Positions 1-5,937 of a stretch of 9,540 nt of DNA are shown piece by piece. Position 1 is the first letter of the stretch; each line of letters begins with the position of its first letter. Location: contig CALDIA010000047.1 in assembly GCA_937901455.1 (NCBI GenBank), positions 1-9,540 on the forward strand, written 5' to 3'. Made by a program: the position numbers and the translations under genes. The notes beneath the pieces were generated by a model. It was not told the origin of the DNA, made no database searches, and was given only the letters and a program-made list of their open reading frames with translations. This DNA comes from an uncultured Bacteroidales bacterium (GTDB taxonomy: Bacteria > Bacteroidota > Bacteroidia > Bacteroidales > WCHB1-69).

Positions 1-5
1 GATCG

Positions 6-32
6 GCGGGCTTGTTTGTTTACCCGCTTTTA
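6..32 (+). terminator. possible intrinsic terminator of a gene lying to the left
   Basis: A 5-bp stem, GCGGG (6-10) pairing with CCCGC (23-27), encloses a 12-nt loop and is followed directly by TTTTAT. This is a plausible but weak rho-independent terminator for a plus-strand gene left of the window. If it works, it lies upstream of the truncated MuF-ART reading frame and would insulate that frame from upstream transcription. The short stem and long loop keep confidence low. Confidence 0.3.
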
Positions 33-75
33 TAACTTTCCAAGTTGAACTTATACAATTCACAACTTCCGCAGG

Positions 76-1965
76 GTGAGGGACGAACACGGCATCCTGC
101 ATCTCTCCAAGAATGCAAAGGCCTTCCATCCAGGGCAGGGGGTGTACCGCAGCAGTTATATGAACGCCCGCCGCCTCGCCGCGACGGAGATAAATATAGC
201 ATACCGCACGGCAGACCACATCCGCCAGCAGCAGCTGGACTTTGTCGTCGGCATAGAGATACACCTCTCCAATAACCACACCTGCAAGGGACCCGACGGC
301 AAGCCGCACCCGTTCTATGATATCTGTGACGAGTTGCAGGGTCGTTACCCAAAGGAGTTCAAGTTCACGGGCTGGCATCCGCACTGTCGCTGCTATGTGA
401 CCACAGTCCTCAAGACACCAGAGGAATTCAAACGCGACCGAGAGCGCATTCTCAATGGAGGCCAGCCCGACCCGCAGAGCAAGAACACCGTCAAGGACAT
501 GCCGCCCGCCTTCAAGGAATGGTTGGAGCGCAATCACGACCGCATAGCGAAGGCGAAAAGCCTGCCCTACTTCCTGCGGGACAACGGCAAGATGACGGAC
601 GGGGAGTGGGTTGTCAACGAGTTTGAATCAATGCAGCCGCAAGAGCCCACGCCGCTGGAGATTGCCGCCAAGCGCCATGCGGCAAGGACGCCGCAGCAGG
701 TGCAGGATATAAGGGATAGATGGCAGCAGCGCGAAAACGCCCTTAAATCGCTTGAAAGGCTTGAAAATGACTATGGGTCCATCAAGGATTATGACGGCGC
801 AAAATTTACGGGCTTAATTGGCAAATACGGCCAATTGCAGCAGGCTGTAGATACGTGGCGAAAGGTTGTGGAAGCGAAACTCAACGCTATGGACATGCTG
901 GACGATCCGAAGAAGTGGGCGGAGCAGTTCCTGCTCAAGGAATTGGAGGCGGTGCAGGATGCGGTGAAAACAAGGATTTCATCCATGGGTGGATCGTCGC
1001 TTTTAGTACAGAAATCTGAACTTGAATATGAGATATGGGTTGCGGATAAGAAAAAATACATAACATGGGAAGTAGCGCAGTCTGCATATAGGAAGCAGCT
1101 CGGCATCGTTAAAAAAGCCATAGCGTGGGAGGGTTTAAAGCAGAAATATGCCGACTTGCAGGGATTCAAGACACACTCAAAGTATTGGAAGCAATATATT
1201 AAAGATTACGAAGATGCTGTTATCGCTAATGATGCCAAGGCGGCAAAAGTTGCGCTCGACAAGGCCGAGAAGCTTAAATCCGGTCTTGAGGCAAAAGCGG
1301 CTGCAAAGGCTGCCAATAAAACACAGGCGGCAACATCTTCAGTTTGGAATTCAACTAAGCAAAAAGACCATCCGCCGTTAATGAAATCAACTGATGAAAT
1401 GATGGAATATACGGCAAAAATGACAGGTTCTACGCTCGAGGAGGCAAGGGAGTTTAATGATGCCGCCTATTCATTCACTTACCAGTGGGATTATGAAATA
1501 CGGGCATTTCAGAGTGGAAGGCACTTTGTCTCGAAGCATGGTCACAGCCTTGATGATATACGGCTTAAGGCTGATAGGCTTGAGGAGTTTATAAGGCGCT
1601 CGCCGAAGTGGGATGGCGGCAAGACATACCGCGGCATGACATTGTCGGAAACGGAAGTGGACAATATGCGTAATGCGCTCAAGAACGGGACATTCGATAA
1701 CAGAGGTACAGCATCTTGGTCAACATTGGAATCAAAAGCGGAAGACTTCTCGTATAGGAAGTTAGGGGAAGTTTCCGAATTCGGAGATTTTAAACAGATT
1801 CCTGTGATGTTATGCATAAAGAAGCACAAGAACGGGACAAGCATTATGCACCTGTCGGAGTTCAGCGAAGAATATGAAGTCATTGCGTCCAAAGATTCGC
1901 GTTACAGACTTGTAAAGGAGGAATTCAAGGGAGAAATTATTTACTTTGAAATCGAAGAGTTGTAA
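76..1965 (+). CDS. 5'-truncated Mu F-like phage head protein with C-terminal ADP-ribosyltransferase toxin/effector domain
   Basis: Residue numbers count from the GTG at 76, the first usable start. Residues 1-110 match the C-terminal half of the phage Mu F / minor head protein domain: TEIN-AYRTAD near 38-47, then YDICDEL (81-87), then the diagnostic HPHCRC (101-106). Residues 200-430 are a charged, probably helical linker rich in Lys and Ala. Residues 435-629 read as an ADP-ribosyltransferase: TYRG with the NAD-binding Arg at 519, an STS-like SWST at 547-550, and ExE as E599-Y-E601. In this fold the second Glu is the catalytic one, so the enzyme core looks intact. MuF proteins sit in phage heads, and MuF-ART fusions are known polymorphic toxins or effectors thought to be delivered with phage DNA. 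The family-like reading (F-R-R before V-R-D-E-H) runs back to about 67, but an in-frame TGA at 46-48 blocks it and no Shine-Dalgarno or promoter is visible. The N-terminal head part is therefore lost, and the gene is either a silent remnant or a displaced toxin module. The domain call is strong; expression is doubtful. Confidence 0.82.
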   Translation: MRDEHGILHLSKNAKAFHPGQGVYRSSYMNARRLAATEINIAYRTADHIRQQQLDFVVGIEIHLSNNHTCKGPDGKPHPFYDICDELQGRYPKEFKFTGWHPHCRCYVTTVLKTPEEFKRDRERILNGGQPDPQSKNTVKDMPPAFKEWLERNHDRIAKAKSLPYFLRDNGKMTDGEWVVNEFESMQPQEPTPLEIAAKRHAARTPQQVQDIRDRWQQRENALKSLERLENDYGSIKDYDGAKFTGLIGKYGQLQQAVDTWRKVVEAKLNAMDMLDDPKKWAEQFLLKELEAVQDAVKTRISSMGGSSLLVQKSELEYEIWVADKKKYITWEVAQSAYRKQLGIVKKAIAWEGLKQKYADLQGFKTHSKYWKQYIKDYEDAVIANDAKAAKVALDKAEKLKSGLEAKAAAKAANKTQAATSSVWNSTKQKDHPPLMKSTDEMMEYTAKMTGSTLEEAREFNDAAYSFTYQWDYEIRAFQSGRHFVSKHGHSLDDIRLKADRLEEFIRRSPKWDGGKTYRGMTLSETEVDNMRNALKNGTFDNRGTASWSTLESKAEDFSYRKLGEVSEFGDFKQIPVMLCIKKHKNGTSIMHLSEFSEEYEVIASKDSRYRLVKEEFKGEIIYFEIEEL

Positions 1966-2294
1966 AAAAGAGGCCATGTCGAGGACATGTAACCATTGAC
2001 AAAGATAATGAAATACTTATCAGGCATTGGCTCTAATCCATCATAATTGTGAATGTGTTCAGCCATATCATACAGGCTTTTCAGCAGGGATTTAGGGATG
2101 CCATACCGCTCCAGTAATCCGTCTTTAAGTCTTTCAAATTGCTCCGTTGTGTCCTCAGGTCGCTCGAAGTGTTTCACCCATGCCCACTCTGCCTCCCAAT
2201 AGAAGAAAGGCACTCCTCCTGGGTAACCCTCCTCGCCTTTGTAGTACTTGCACTGCTTGAGCAGCTTTTTCTGCTTTTCGTTCAATTTTTCCAT
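1941..2294 (-). CDS. small hypothetical protein convergent with the MuF-ART gene (candidate partner or immunity protein)
   Basis: This encodes 117 residues from an ATG at 2294. The sequence looks like a real cytosolic protein: a Lys-rich start, QCKYYKGEE at 14-22, an aromatic run FFYWEAEWAWV at 30-40, a charged middle with helical character, and a hydrophobic patch (YFIIFV) at 94-99. There is no signal peptide or membrane helix. It resembles small uncharacterised Bacteroidota proteins that start with an 'EKQK..CKYYKGEE' type motif; I know no function for them. Its 3' end overlaps the end of the ART gene by 25 bp on the opposite strand, and its last residues (YNSSISK) are encoded antisense to the toxin's C-terminus. 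A -7-like element lies 40 bp upstream. Toxin-adjacent position suggests an immunity or antitoxin role, but such genes usually follow the toxin on the same strand, so this is only inference. Confidence 0.72.
   Translation of the reverse strand: MEKLNEKQKKLLKQCKYYKGEEGYPGGVPFFYWEAEWAWVKHFERPEDTTEQFERLKDGLLERYGIPKSLLKSLYDMAEHIHNYDGLEPMPDKYFIIFVNGYMSSTWPLFYNSSISK
1975..1989. repeat. short perfect inverted repeat at the convergent gene junction
   Basis: CATGTC (1975-1980) and GACATG (1984-1989) form a 6-bp perfect stem around GAG, 9 nt after the ART stop codon. Read on the minus strand, the stem is followed within 5 nt by six T residues (1964-1969), which resembles an intrinsic terminator. However, it would stop transcription just inside the 3' end of the minus-strand coding region (its stop is at 1941-1943), so it is either inefficient or not a terminator. 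Confidence 0.35.
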
Positions 2295-2333
2295 TTTTCG
2301 CTATAATTATACATGCCGACACCCGGCCGGGCG

Positions 2334-2341
2334 CAAAGATA
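2334..2341 (-). promoter_or_regulatory. Bacteroidota -7 element for the small convergent gene
   Basis: On the minus strand this reads TATCTTTG, an exact match to the Bacteroidota primary-sigma -7 consensus TAnnTTTG. It lies 40 bp upstream of the ATG at 2294, leaving a leader of roughly 30-35 nt. A TTG lies upstream but only about 15 nt away, short of the usual spacing of about 19, so only the -7 part is supported. Confidence 0.55.
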
Positions 2342-2494
2342 CAAAAATAATCAGAACAAGCACGGTTGAATCTGTGTGAGTGTGCTCTACTTGGCTTTTT
2401 TGTGAAAATCCTTTTTGATTTCGAATCCGTAGGCGTTGCGGTGGGTGTTGGCGGCGGCCTTGTATCAGACTGCAAAGATAACAAACTTTTCGAT

Positions 2495-2552
2495 AAGATT
2501 GGCGGCACCTCGGCAAACAAGCTTGCTTGGTTGCCGAGGTGCCGCCAATCTT
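2495..2552. repeat. 58-nt near-perfect palindrome (long hairpin)
   Basis: The arms 2495-2516 and 2531-2552 are perfect 22-bp inverted complements (left arm begins AAGATTGGCGGCACC, right arm ends GGTGCCGCCAATCTT). Inside them, one A/G mismatch is followed by four more pairs closing a C-T-T-G loop, which as RNA would be a stable CUUG tetraloop. The element sits alone between the small gene at 1941-2294 and pepE. No T-run follows on either strand, so it is not a standard terminator. Possible identities are a REP/BIME-like dispersed palindrome, a folded-back mobile-element end, or a structured RNA. Confidence 0.9.
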
Positions 2553-2887
2553 TGAAAGCAATTCACAACGCCTCGATAACATGGGGCGTAAACCATCAAA
2601 TCTACACAGTTGTGACAATCATTGCCGAGAACTCTTTCGGGGAACTGTTCCGTGTAGAGAGAATGAAATGCTCGGCACCTTGCCTCGTCATGTGGCTGTC
2701 TGACCGTGCCAAACAATGCTGTCTCATCAGTTATCTCCGATATCTTCCCTTGCCGCCCTTGTGTGCATGTCTTAAATGGCCGAATACATTGTTTCTACAT
2801 ACTCCCAAGAAGGCCGGGCGTTGTGCGGCAATGCGCCAGTCTTCTTTTTGGATGCACAGGGTTGACAATGTAAATGGGATGCGCCCT
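2553..2887. other. unassigned stretch between the palindrome and pepE
   Basis: I recognise no gene here. The minus strand is open from about 2800 to 2465 without a convincing ATG start; its translation is Cys-rich (for example NDCHNC and APCYRG) and runs into the palindrome. The plus strand is also open in one frame through the same bases and on into antisense pepE. A small stem-loop is possible near 2569-2590 (CGCCTC with GGGGCG). Candidates are a decayed mobile-element remnant or a conserved noncoding element; the sequence alone does not decide. Confidence 0.35.
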
Positions 2888-3634
2888 CTATTTCAGGTTG
2901 AATCCAAATATGGAGCCTGGTTTCTTCTCCACGGGCTTCTTGCCGTAGCGCAGCACAATCATATTGCGGGTGCCGCGGAGCGTGATCTGCTCGTTTTCCA
3001 CCCATAAGGCAGTGCCCTCGCGCAAACCCGCCACCGTCTTGTACTGGTTGACCGCCAGATACTCGTTTAATCGCACCTGACGGGTCTCCCCGCCGTGGCG
3101 AATGCTGTCGTTGATCTCATCGGAATATGGGTCAATGTAGTGCGGATTGATCTGAAATGGCACCAGGTCTAAGCATTGGAAGCTCTCTGGCATCACAATC
3201 GGCATGTCGTTGGTAGTGCATAGGGTAGGGCAGGCCACGTTTGAACCGGCACTCCAGCCAATGTACGGCACCCCTTCCATGACCTTGCGGCGGATAGGCT
3301 CTATGAGTTTGTTGCGATGTAACTCTGCCACTAAATGAAAGGTGTTGCCACCACCCACCATGATAAGGTCGGCATGGTTGACGAGGTCCACCGGATCTTT
3401 GGCCGTATGCACCGACATAATAGTCTTGCCAAAGGTCTTGAACACTTTCTGCACGCGCTCCGTGTAGGCATCATAACTCTCAGGATAAACCTTTCCGCCT
3501 ATGTCAACACCCGCATACGGAATGAAGACAATCTTCTTGGAAGTATTCTGTAAAAACTCCTCTAACAGAGGCATGCACCAAGACAAATAGGGCTCTTTGT
3601 AGTTGGTGGAATTGCTGATAAGTAAAAGTTTCAT
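2888..3634 (-). CDS. pepE: dipeptidase E (alpha-aspartyl dipeptidase, peptidase family S51)
   Basis: This encodes a 248-residue cytosolic serine peptidase that cleaves dipeptides with an N-terminal aspartate. The family's glutamine-amidotransferase-like fold shows clearly: MVGGGNTFHL at 92-101, the nucleophile elbow GWSAGSN with Ser128, TTNDMP with Asp143, and NPHYID with His165. The spacings Ser-Asp 15 and Ser-His 37 equal those of the Salmonella PepE triad (S120, D135, H157). Length is slightly above the enterobacterial protein (about 229), with a Lys/Gly/Pro-rich C-terminal extension (KKPVEKKPGSIFGF). The ATG at 3634 opens directly into the first beta strand (MKLLLISNST). It is divergent from the DUF819 permease gene, with a -7 element 43 bp upstream. 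No signal peptide is present. The assignment is firm. Confidence 0.95.
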   Translation of the reverse strand: MKLLLISNSTNYKEPYLSWCMPLLEEFLQNTSKKIVFIPYAGVDIGGKVYPESYDAYTERVQKVFKTFGKTIMSVHTAKDPVDLVNHADLIMVGGGNTFHLVAELHRNKLIEPIRRKVMEGVPYIGWSAGSNVACPTLCTTNDMPIVMPESFQCLDLVPFQINPHYIDPYSDEINDSIRHGGETRQVRLNEYLAVNQYKTVAGLREGTALWVENEQITLRGTRNMIVLRYGKKPVEKKPGSIFGFNLK

Positions 3635-3677
3635 AATGACAAATCGTTGATTGTTTTTTCGAAATAAAAATAGGGTG

Positions 3678-3685
3678 CAAATGTA
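3678..3685 (-). promoter_or_regulatory. Bacteroidota -7 element for pepE
   Basis: Minus-strand TACATTTG matches TAnnTTTG exactly and lies 43 bp upstream of the pepE ATG. No TTG at the usual -33 distance is evident. It is mirrored by the plus-strand element at 3698-3705, so RNA polymerase bound at one site would probably compete with the other. Confidence 0.55.
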
Positions 3686-3697
3686 TAGATTTTTTTG

Positions 3698-3705
3698 TAT
3701 GTTTG
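3698..3705 (+). promoter_or_regulatory. Bacteroidota -7 element for the DUF819 gene
   Basis: Plus-strand TATGTTTG matches TAnnTTTG exactly, 40 bp upstream of the ATG at 3746. The leader is A/T-rich with no Shine-Dalgarno sequence, as is common in Bacteroidota. Only 12 bp separate it from the divergent pepE element; together they form an imperfect dyad (GCAAAtgTA ... TAtgTTTGC). Confidence 0.55.
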
Positions 3706-3745
3706 CGCTTTGTTTTTATAAAGAAGTACAAAAAAATTTAACACT

Positions 3746-4930
3746 ATGGGCATATCTATAGCAATGTTGGTGGGATATATTCTCTTTCCGGTGCTTATCA
3801 TTCTGCTGTTTACCAAGGTAAAAGCCACTCGGAAGGTTGGTACGGTGATGATGGCATACGCGGTGGGTATCATCATTGCACTTACAGGCGTGCTTCCAAC
3901 TGGTGCCGAGGCTGGTGCCGAACAGTTAGCCTCTTGGCAAAAACTGCTGATGAACGTCACCGTGCCCTTAGCCATTCCCTTAATGCTTTTCAACTCCGAT
4001 TTTAAGCTCTGGACTAAATCGCTGCCCAAAACGATGGCCGTGCTGATAGGCGGCATAGTCTCCGTGCTGGTGGCTTTAGTGGCTGGCTATTTCGTTTTCC
4101 GCAACCAAGGAGTGCCCGAATTTGAGAAGGTGGCCGCCATGATGACTGGCATCTATACTGGTGGCACCATGAATTTCAACTCCTTGGGTTTCGCTCTGGG
4201 GGTGGACCCCAGCCTCATTGTGCTCACTTTGACTTTTGAGGAGATTGTAACCTTCCCATTCATCCTCTTCATTGTGGCCGGCGGCTATAAGATATTCCGC
4301 AAACTGATGCCCTTCCCCGATTCCGCCTCTGATGTCACCGGCGAGGATGGCGCCTCTGACATGACGGGAGAATCCTTTGAAAACTATCAGGGTATGTTCC
4401 AGCCCAAAGTGTTCGGCAAGATGATGCTGGGCCTGCTGCTGTCGGTTCTCTTTCTGGCCATTGCTGCCGGACTTTCCCTGCTCATCACCCATAAACTCAA
4501 CGAACTGATTGTAATCCTGACCATTACTACCCTCTCAATCATCGCCTCTTTCAGTAAAAAGGTGCGAGAGTTGCCTAAAACTTTCGAGCTGGGCATGTTT
4601 TTCATCCTGATATTCAGCGTGGTGGTTTCATCGCAGTTCAATATCTATGCTATCAATAATTCCACGCTCACTATCATGTGGTACATCCTGTTTGTGATGA
4701 TTGTCTCCATTGTCTTGCATATCATCATCTGTCGCCTTTTCAAGGTGAATGGCGATCTTTTCACCGTGGGACACATAAGCTTGCTGTGCTCGCCGCCTTT
4801 TGTGCCACCGGTAGTGGAGGCGCTTGGCAACCGTAAAGTGCTGCTCAGCGGTATCGTTATCGGCTTGGCAGGCTATGCCTTAGGCAACTACCTCGGTGTC
4901 GCCATCGCAGCCTTGTTGGGTGTCCTCTGA
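3746..4930 (+). CDS. DUF819-family (YjcL-like) multi-pass membrane protein, probable transporter
   Basis: This encodes a 394-residue inner-membrane protein with about ten hydrophobic segments, beginning at residues 5-22 and 33-50 and ending at 368-394. Features typical of DUF819 proteins are GIYTGGTMNFNSLGFALG (135-152) in the first half and CSPPFVPPVVEALGNRK (348-364) in the second, Gly/Pro-rich re-entrant-like motifs at matching places in the two halves. An acidic hydrophilic loop (191-216) separates the halves and carries a short tandem repeat, ASDVTGE then ASDMTGE. Function in the family is not established; transport of a small peptide or organic anion is inferred. In Bacteroidota, DUF819 genes can lie near dipeptide-epimerase and cell-wall peptidase genes, and here the neighbour is an aspartyl dipeptidase, which fits peptide salvage. 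The ATG has no Shine-Dalgarno sequence but a good -7 element upstream. Confidence 0.82.
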   Translation: MGISIAMLVGYILFPVLIILLFTKVKATRKVGTVMMAYAVGIIIALTGVLPTGAEAGAEQLASWQKLLMNVTVPLAIPLMLFNSDFKLWTKSLPKTMAVLIGGIVSVLVALVAGYFVFRNQGVPEFEKVAAMMTGIYTGGTMNFNSLGFALGVDPSLIVLTLTFEEIVTFPFILFIVAGGYKIFRKLMPFPDSASDVTGEDGASDMTGESFENYQGMFQPKVFGKMMLGLLLSVLFLAIAAGLSLLITHKLNELIVILTITTLSIIASFSKKVRELPKTFELGMFFILIFSVVVSSQFNIYAINNSTLTIMWYILFVMIVSIVLHIIICRLFKVNGDLFTVGHISLLCSPPFVPPVVEALGNRKVLLSGIVIGLAGYALGNYLGVAIAALLGVL

Positions 4931-4983
4931 TTTCTTTTTGTCCATAATACAATTTAAAACCATCTTATAAAATCAATCGAAAT

Positions 4984-5937
4984 ATGAAAAGAGTTATTTT
5001 TACTATCGCAATGGTTTTGACAACCTATTTTGTGATGGCACAGTCGGTGCCCAACAATAGTTTTGAGTCTTGGAGCAATAGTCAGCCTGATTTTTGGACC
5101 ACCACACTGAGTGGCAATGTCATGACGGAGCTTTTCGGTACGGAGGTGCCCGTGCCGGTTTCCCTGTCGTTTGGGAGTAGCACCACGGATGCCCATTCCG
5201 GCAATCTGGCCTTGAAGATTGCACCAGTCAATTTCGGTATTCCTGGCACCGAGTATAACTATCTGTTGCCTGGTATCGCGCAATTAGGTTCTGCAGAGCC
5301 CTTTTCTATCCCGATGTCGGTGATTGTCAGCATTGCCTCTGGTGACATAGAAAACTTGGATATTACCAGTCTTGCCTCTATGTTGAACTTGATAGCGAAG
5401 GGTGTGCCCTGCAACATGACACCCCACAGCGTGAAGATGTGGGTGAAATTCCTGCCTGCCGGTTCCGACACATTGTCGGTGATGGCCATGACCAAGAGCG
5501 GTGGAGTGCCCGTTTCGTATGCAATGTTCATAACGGAAAACACCATCAATGAATATACGGAAGTCGAGGCCGTTTTTGACAATCCAAACTCCTCCTGCGA
5601 CAGTCTCTGCATCATGATTTTGGCTGGCGATCTGTCCACCAATTCCGCCACTGTCCTCTATGTGGACGATGTGACCCTTGACTTTGGTAACGGTGTTGTT
5701 GAGCACATTGGCGGCGACATGGCGCTCTATCCGAATCCTGCCACGTCTGCCGTGACGCTGAGTGTTCCGGGTGAGGCTTTCTCGTATGAGATGACCGACT
5801 TGGCTGGTCGGATGGTGCGCTCCGGTGATGGCAACCAATATGCTACCGTGGATGTGTCATCCTTGCCGGCGGGCGTTTATATGATACGGATGAAGTGTGA
5901 TAGTCAGGTGGTTACGCGTAAGTTGATTGTCAAATAG
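4984..5937 (+). CDS. secreted protein with T9SS type A C-terminal sorting domain
   Basis: This encodes 317 residues. A Sec signal peptide covers 1-19 (MKRVIFTIAM then a hydrophobic run ending VMA), leaving Gln20 as the likely mature N-terminus. Residues 21-235 resemble the jelly-roll, carbohydrate-binding or PCMD-like domains of Bacteroidota surface proteins: NNSFESWSN..PDFW (24-38), AHSGNLALKI (70-79) and VLYVDDVTLDFG (224-235). Residues 246-317 are a classic Por/T9SS CTD: ALYPNPATSAVTL, then YEMTDLAGRMVRSGDG, SSLPAGVYMIRM and the terminal VVTRKLIVK. The family role is export across the outer membrane by the Por system followed by CTD removal and surface attachment or release. The N-terminal domain binding a glycan is inference. 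It lies 53 bp after the DUF819 gene and its stop abuts the dus start. No clear -7 element was found in the short upstream gap, so co-transcription with the gene before it is possible. Confidence 0.88.
   Translation: MKRVIFTIAMVLTTYFVMAQSVPNNSFESWSNSQPDFWTTTLSGNVMTELFGTEVPVPVSLSFGSSTTDAHSGNLALKIAPVNFGIPGTEYNYLLPGIAQLGSAEPFSIPMSVIVSIASGDIENLDITSLASMLNLIAKGVPCNMTPHSVKMWVKFLPAGSDTLSVMAMTKSGGVPVSYAMFITENTINEYTEVEAVFDNPNSSCDSLCIMILAGDLSTNSATVLYVDDVTLDFGNGVVEHIGGDMALYPNPATSAVTLSVPGEAFSYEMTDLAGRMVRSGDGNQYATVDVSSLPAGVYMIRMKCDSQVVTRKLIVK

Noticed and set aside
45..275. Plus-strand frame overlapping the start of the MuF-ART gene
   Set aside because: Pro/Arg-rich out-of-frame translation; the conserved MuF motifs are in the other frame.
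2473..2480. Second minus-strand TATCTTTG, matching the -7 consensus
   Set aside because: No supported gene begins downstream of it before the one that already has a closer copy at 2334-2341; an eight-base match with four fixed core positions can arise by chance.
2465..2716. 83-codon minus-strand frame (Cys-rich) as a gene
   Set aside because: Starts only at a TTG, ends inside the palindrome, and shows no family or ribosome-binding signal. Kept as an unexplained region instead of a CDS.
2366..3007. 213-codon plus-strand reading frame crossing the palindrome and the 3' end of pepE
   Set aside because: It runs antisense through pepE, includes the 58-nt palindrome in its coding frame, shows no domain and has low-complexity Cys/Leu/Gly composition; most likely a chance open frame.
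5284..5838. Long minus-strand frame antisense to the T9SS cargo gene
   Set aside because: His/Gly/Arg-rich shadow translation with no domain; the plus strand has a signal peptide and a complete sorting domain.
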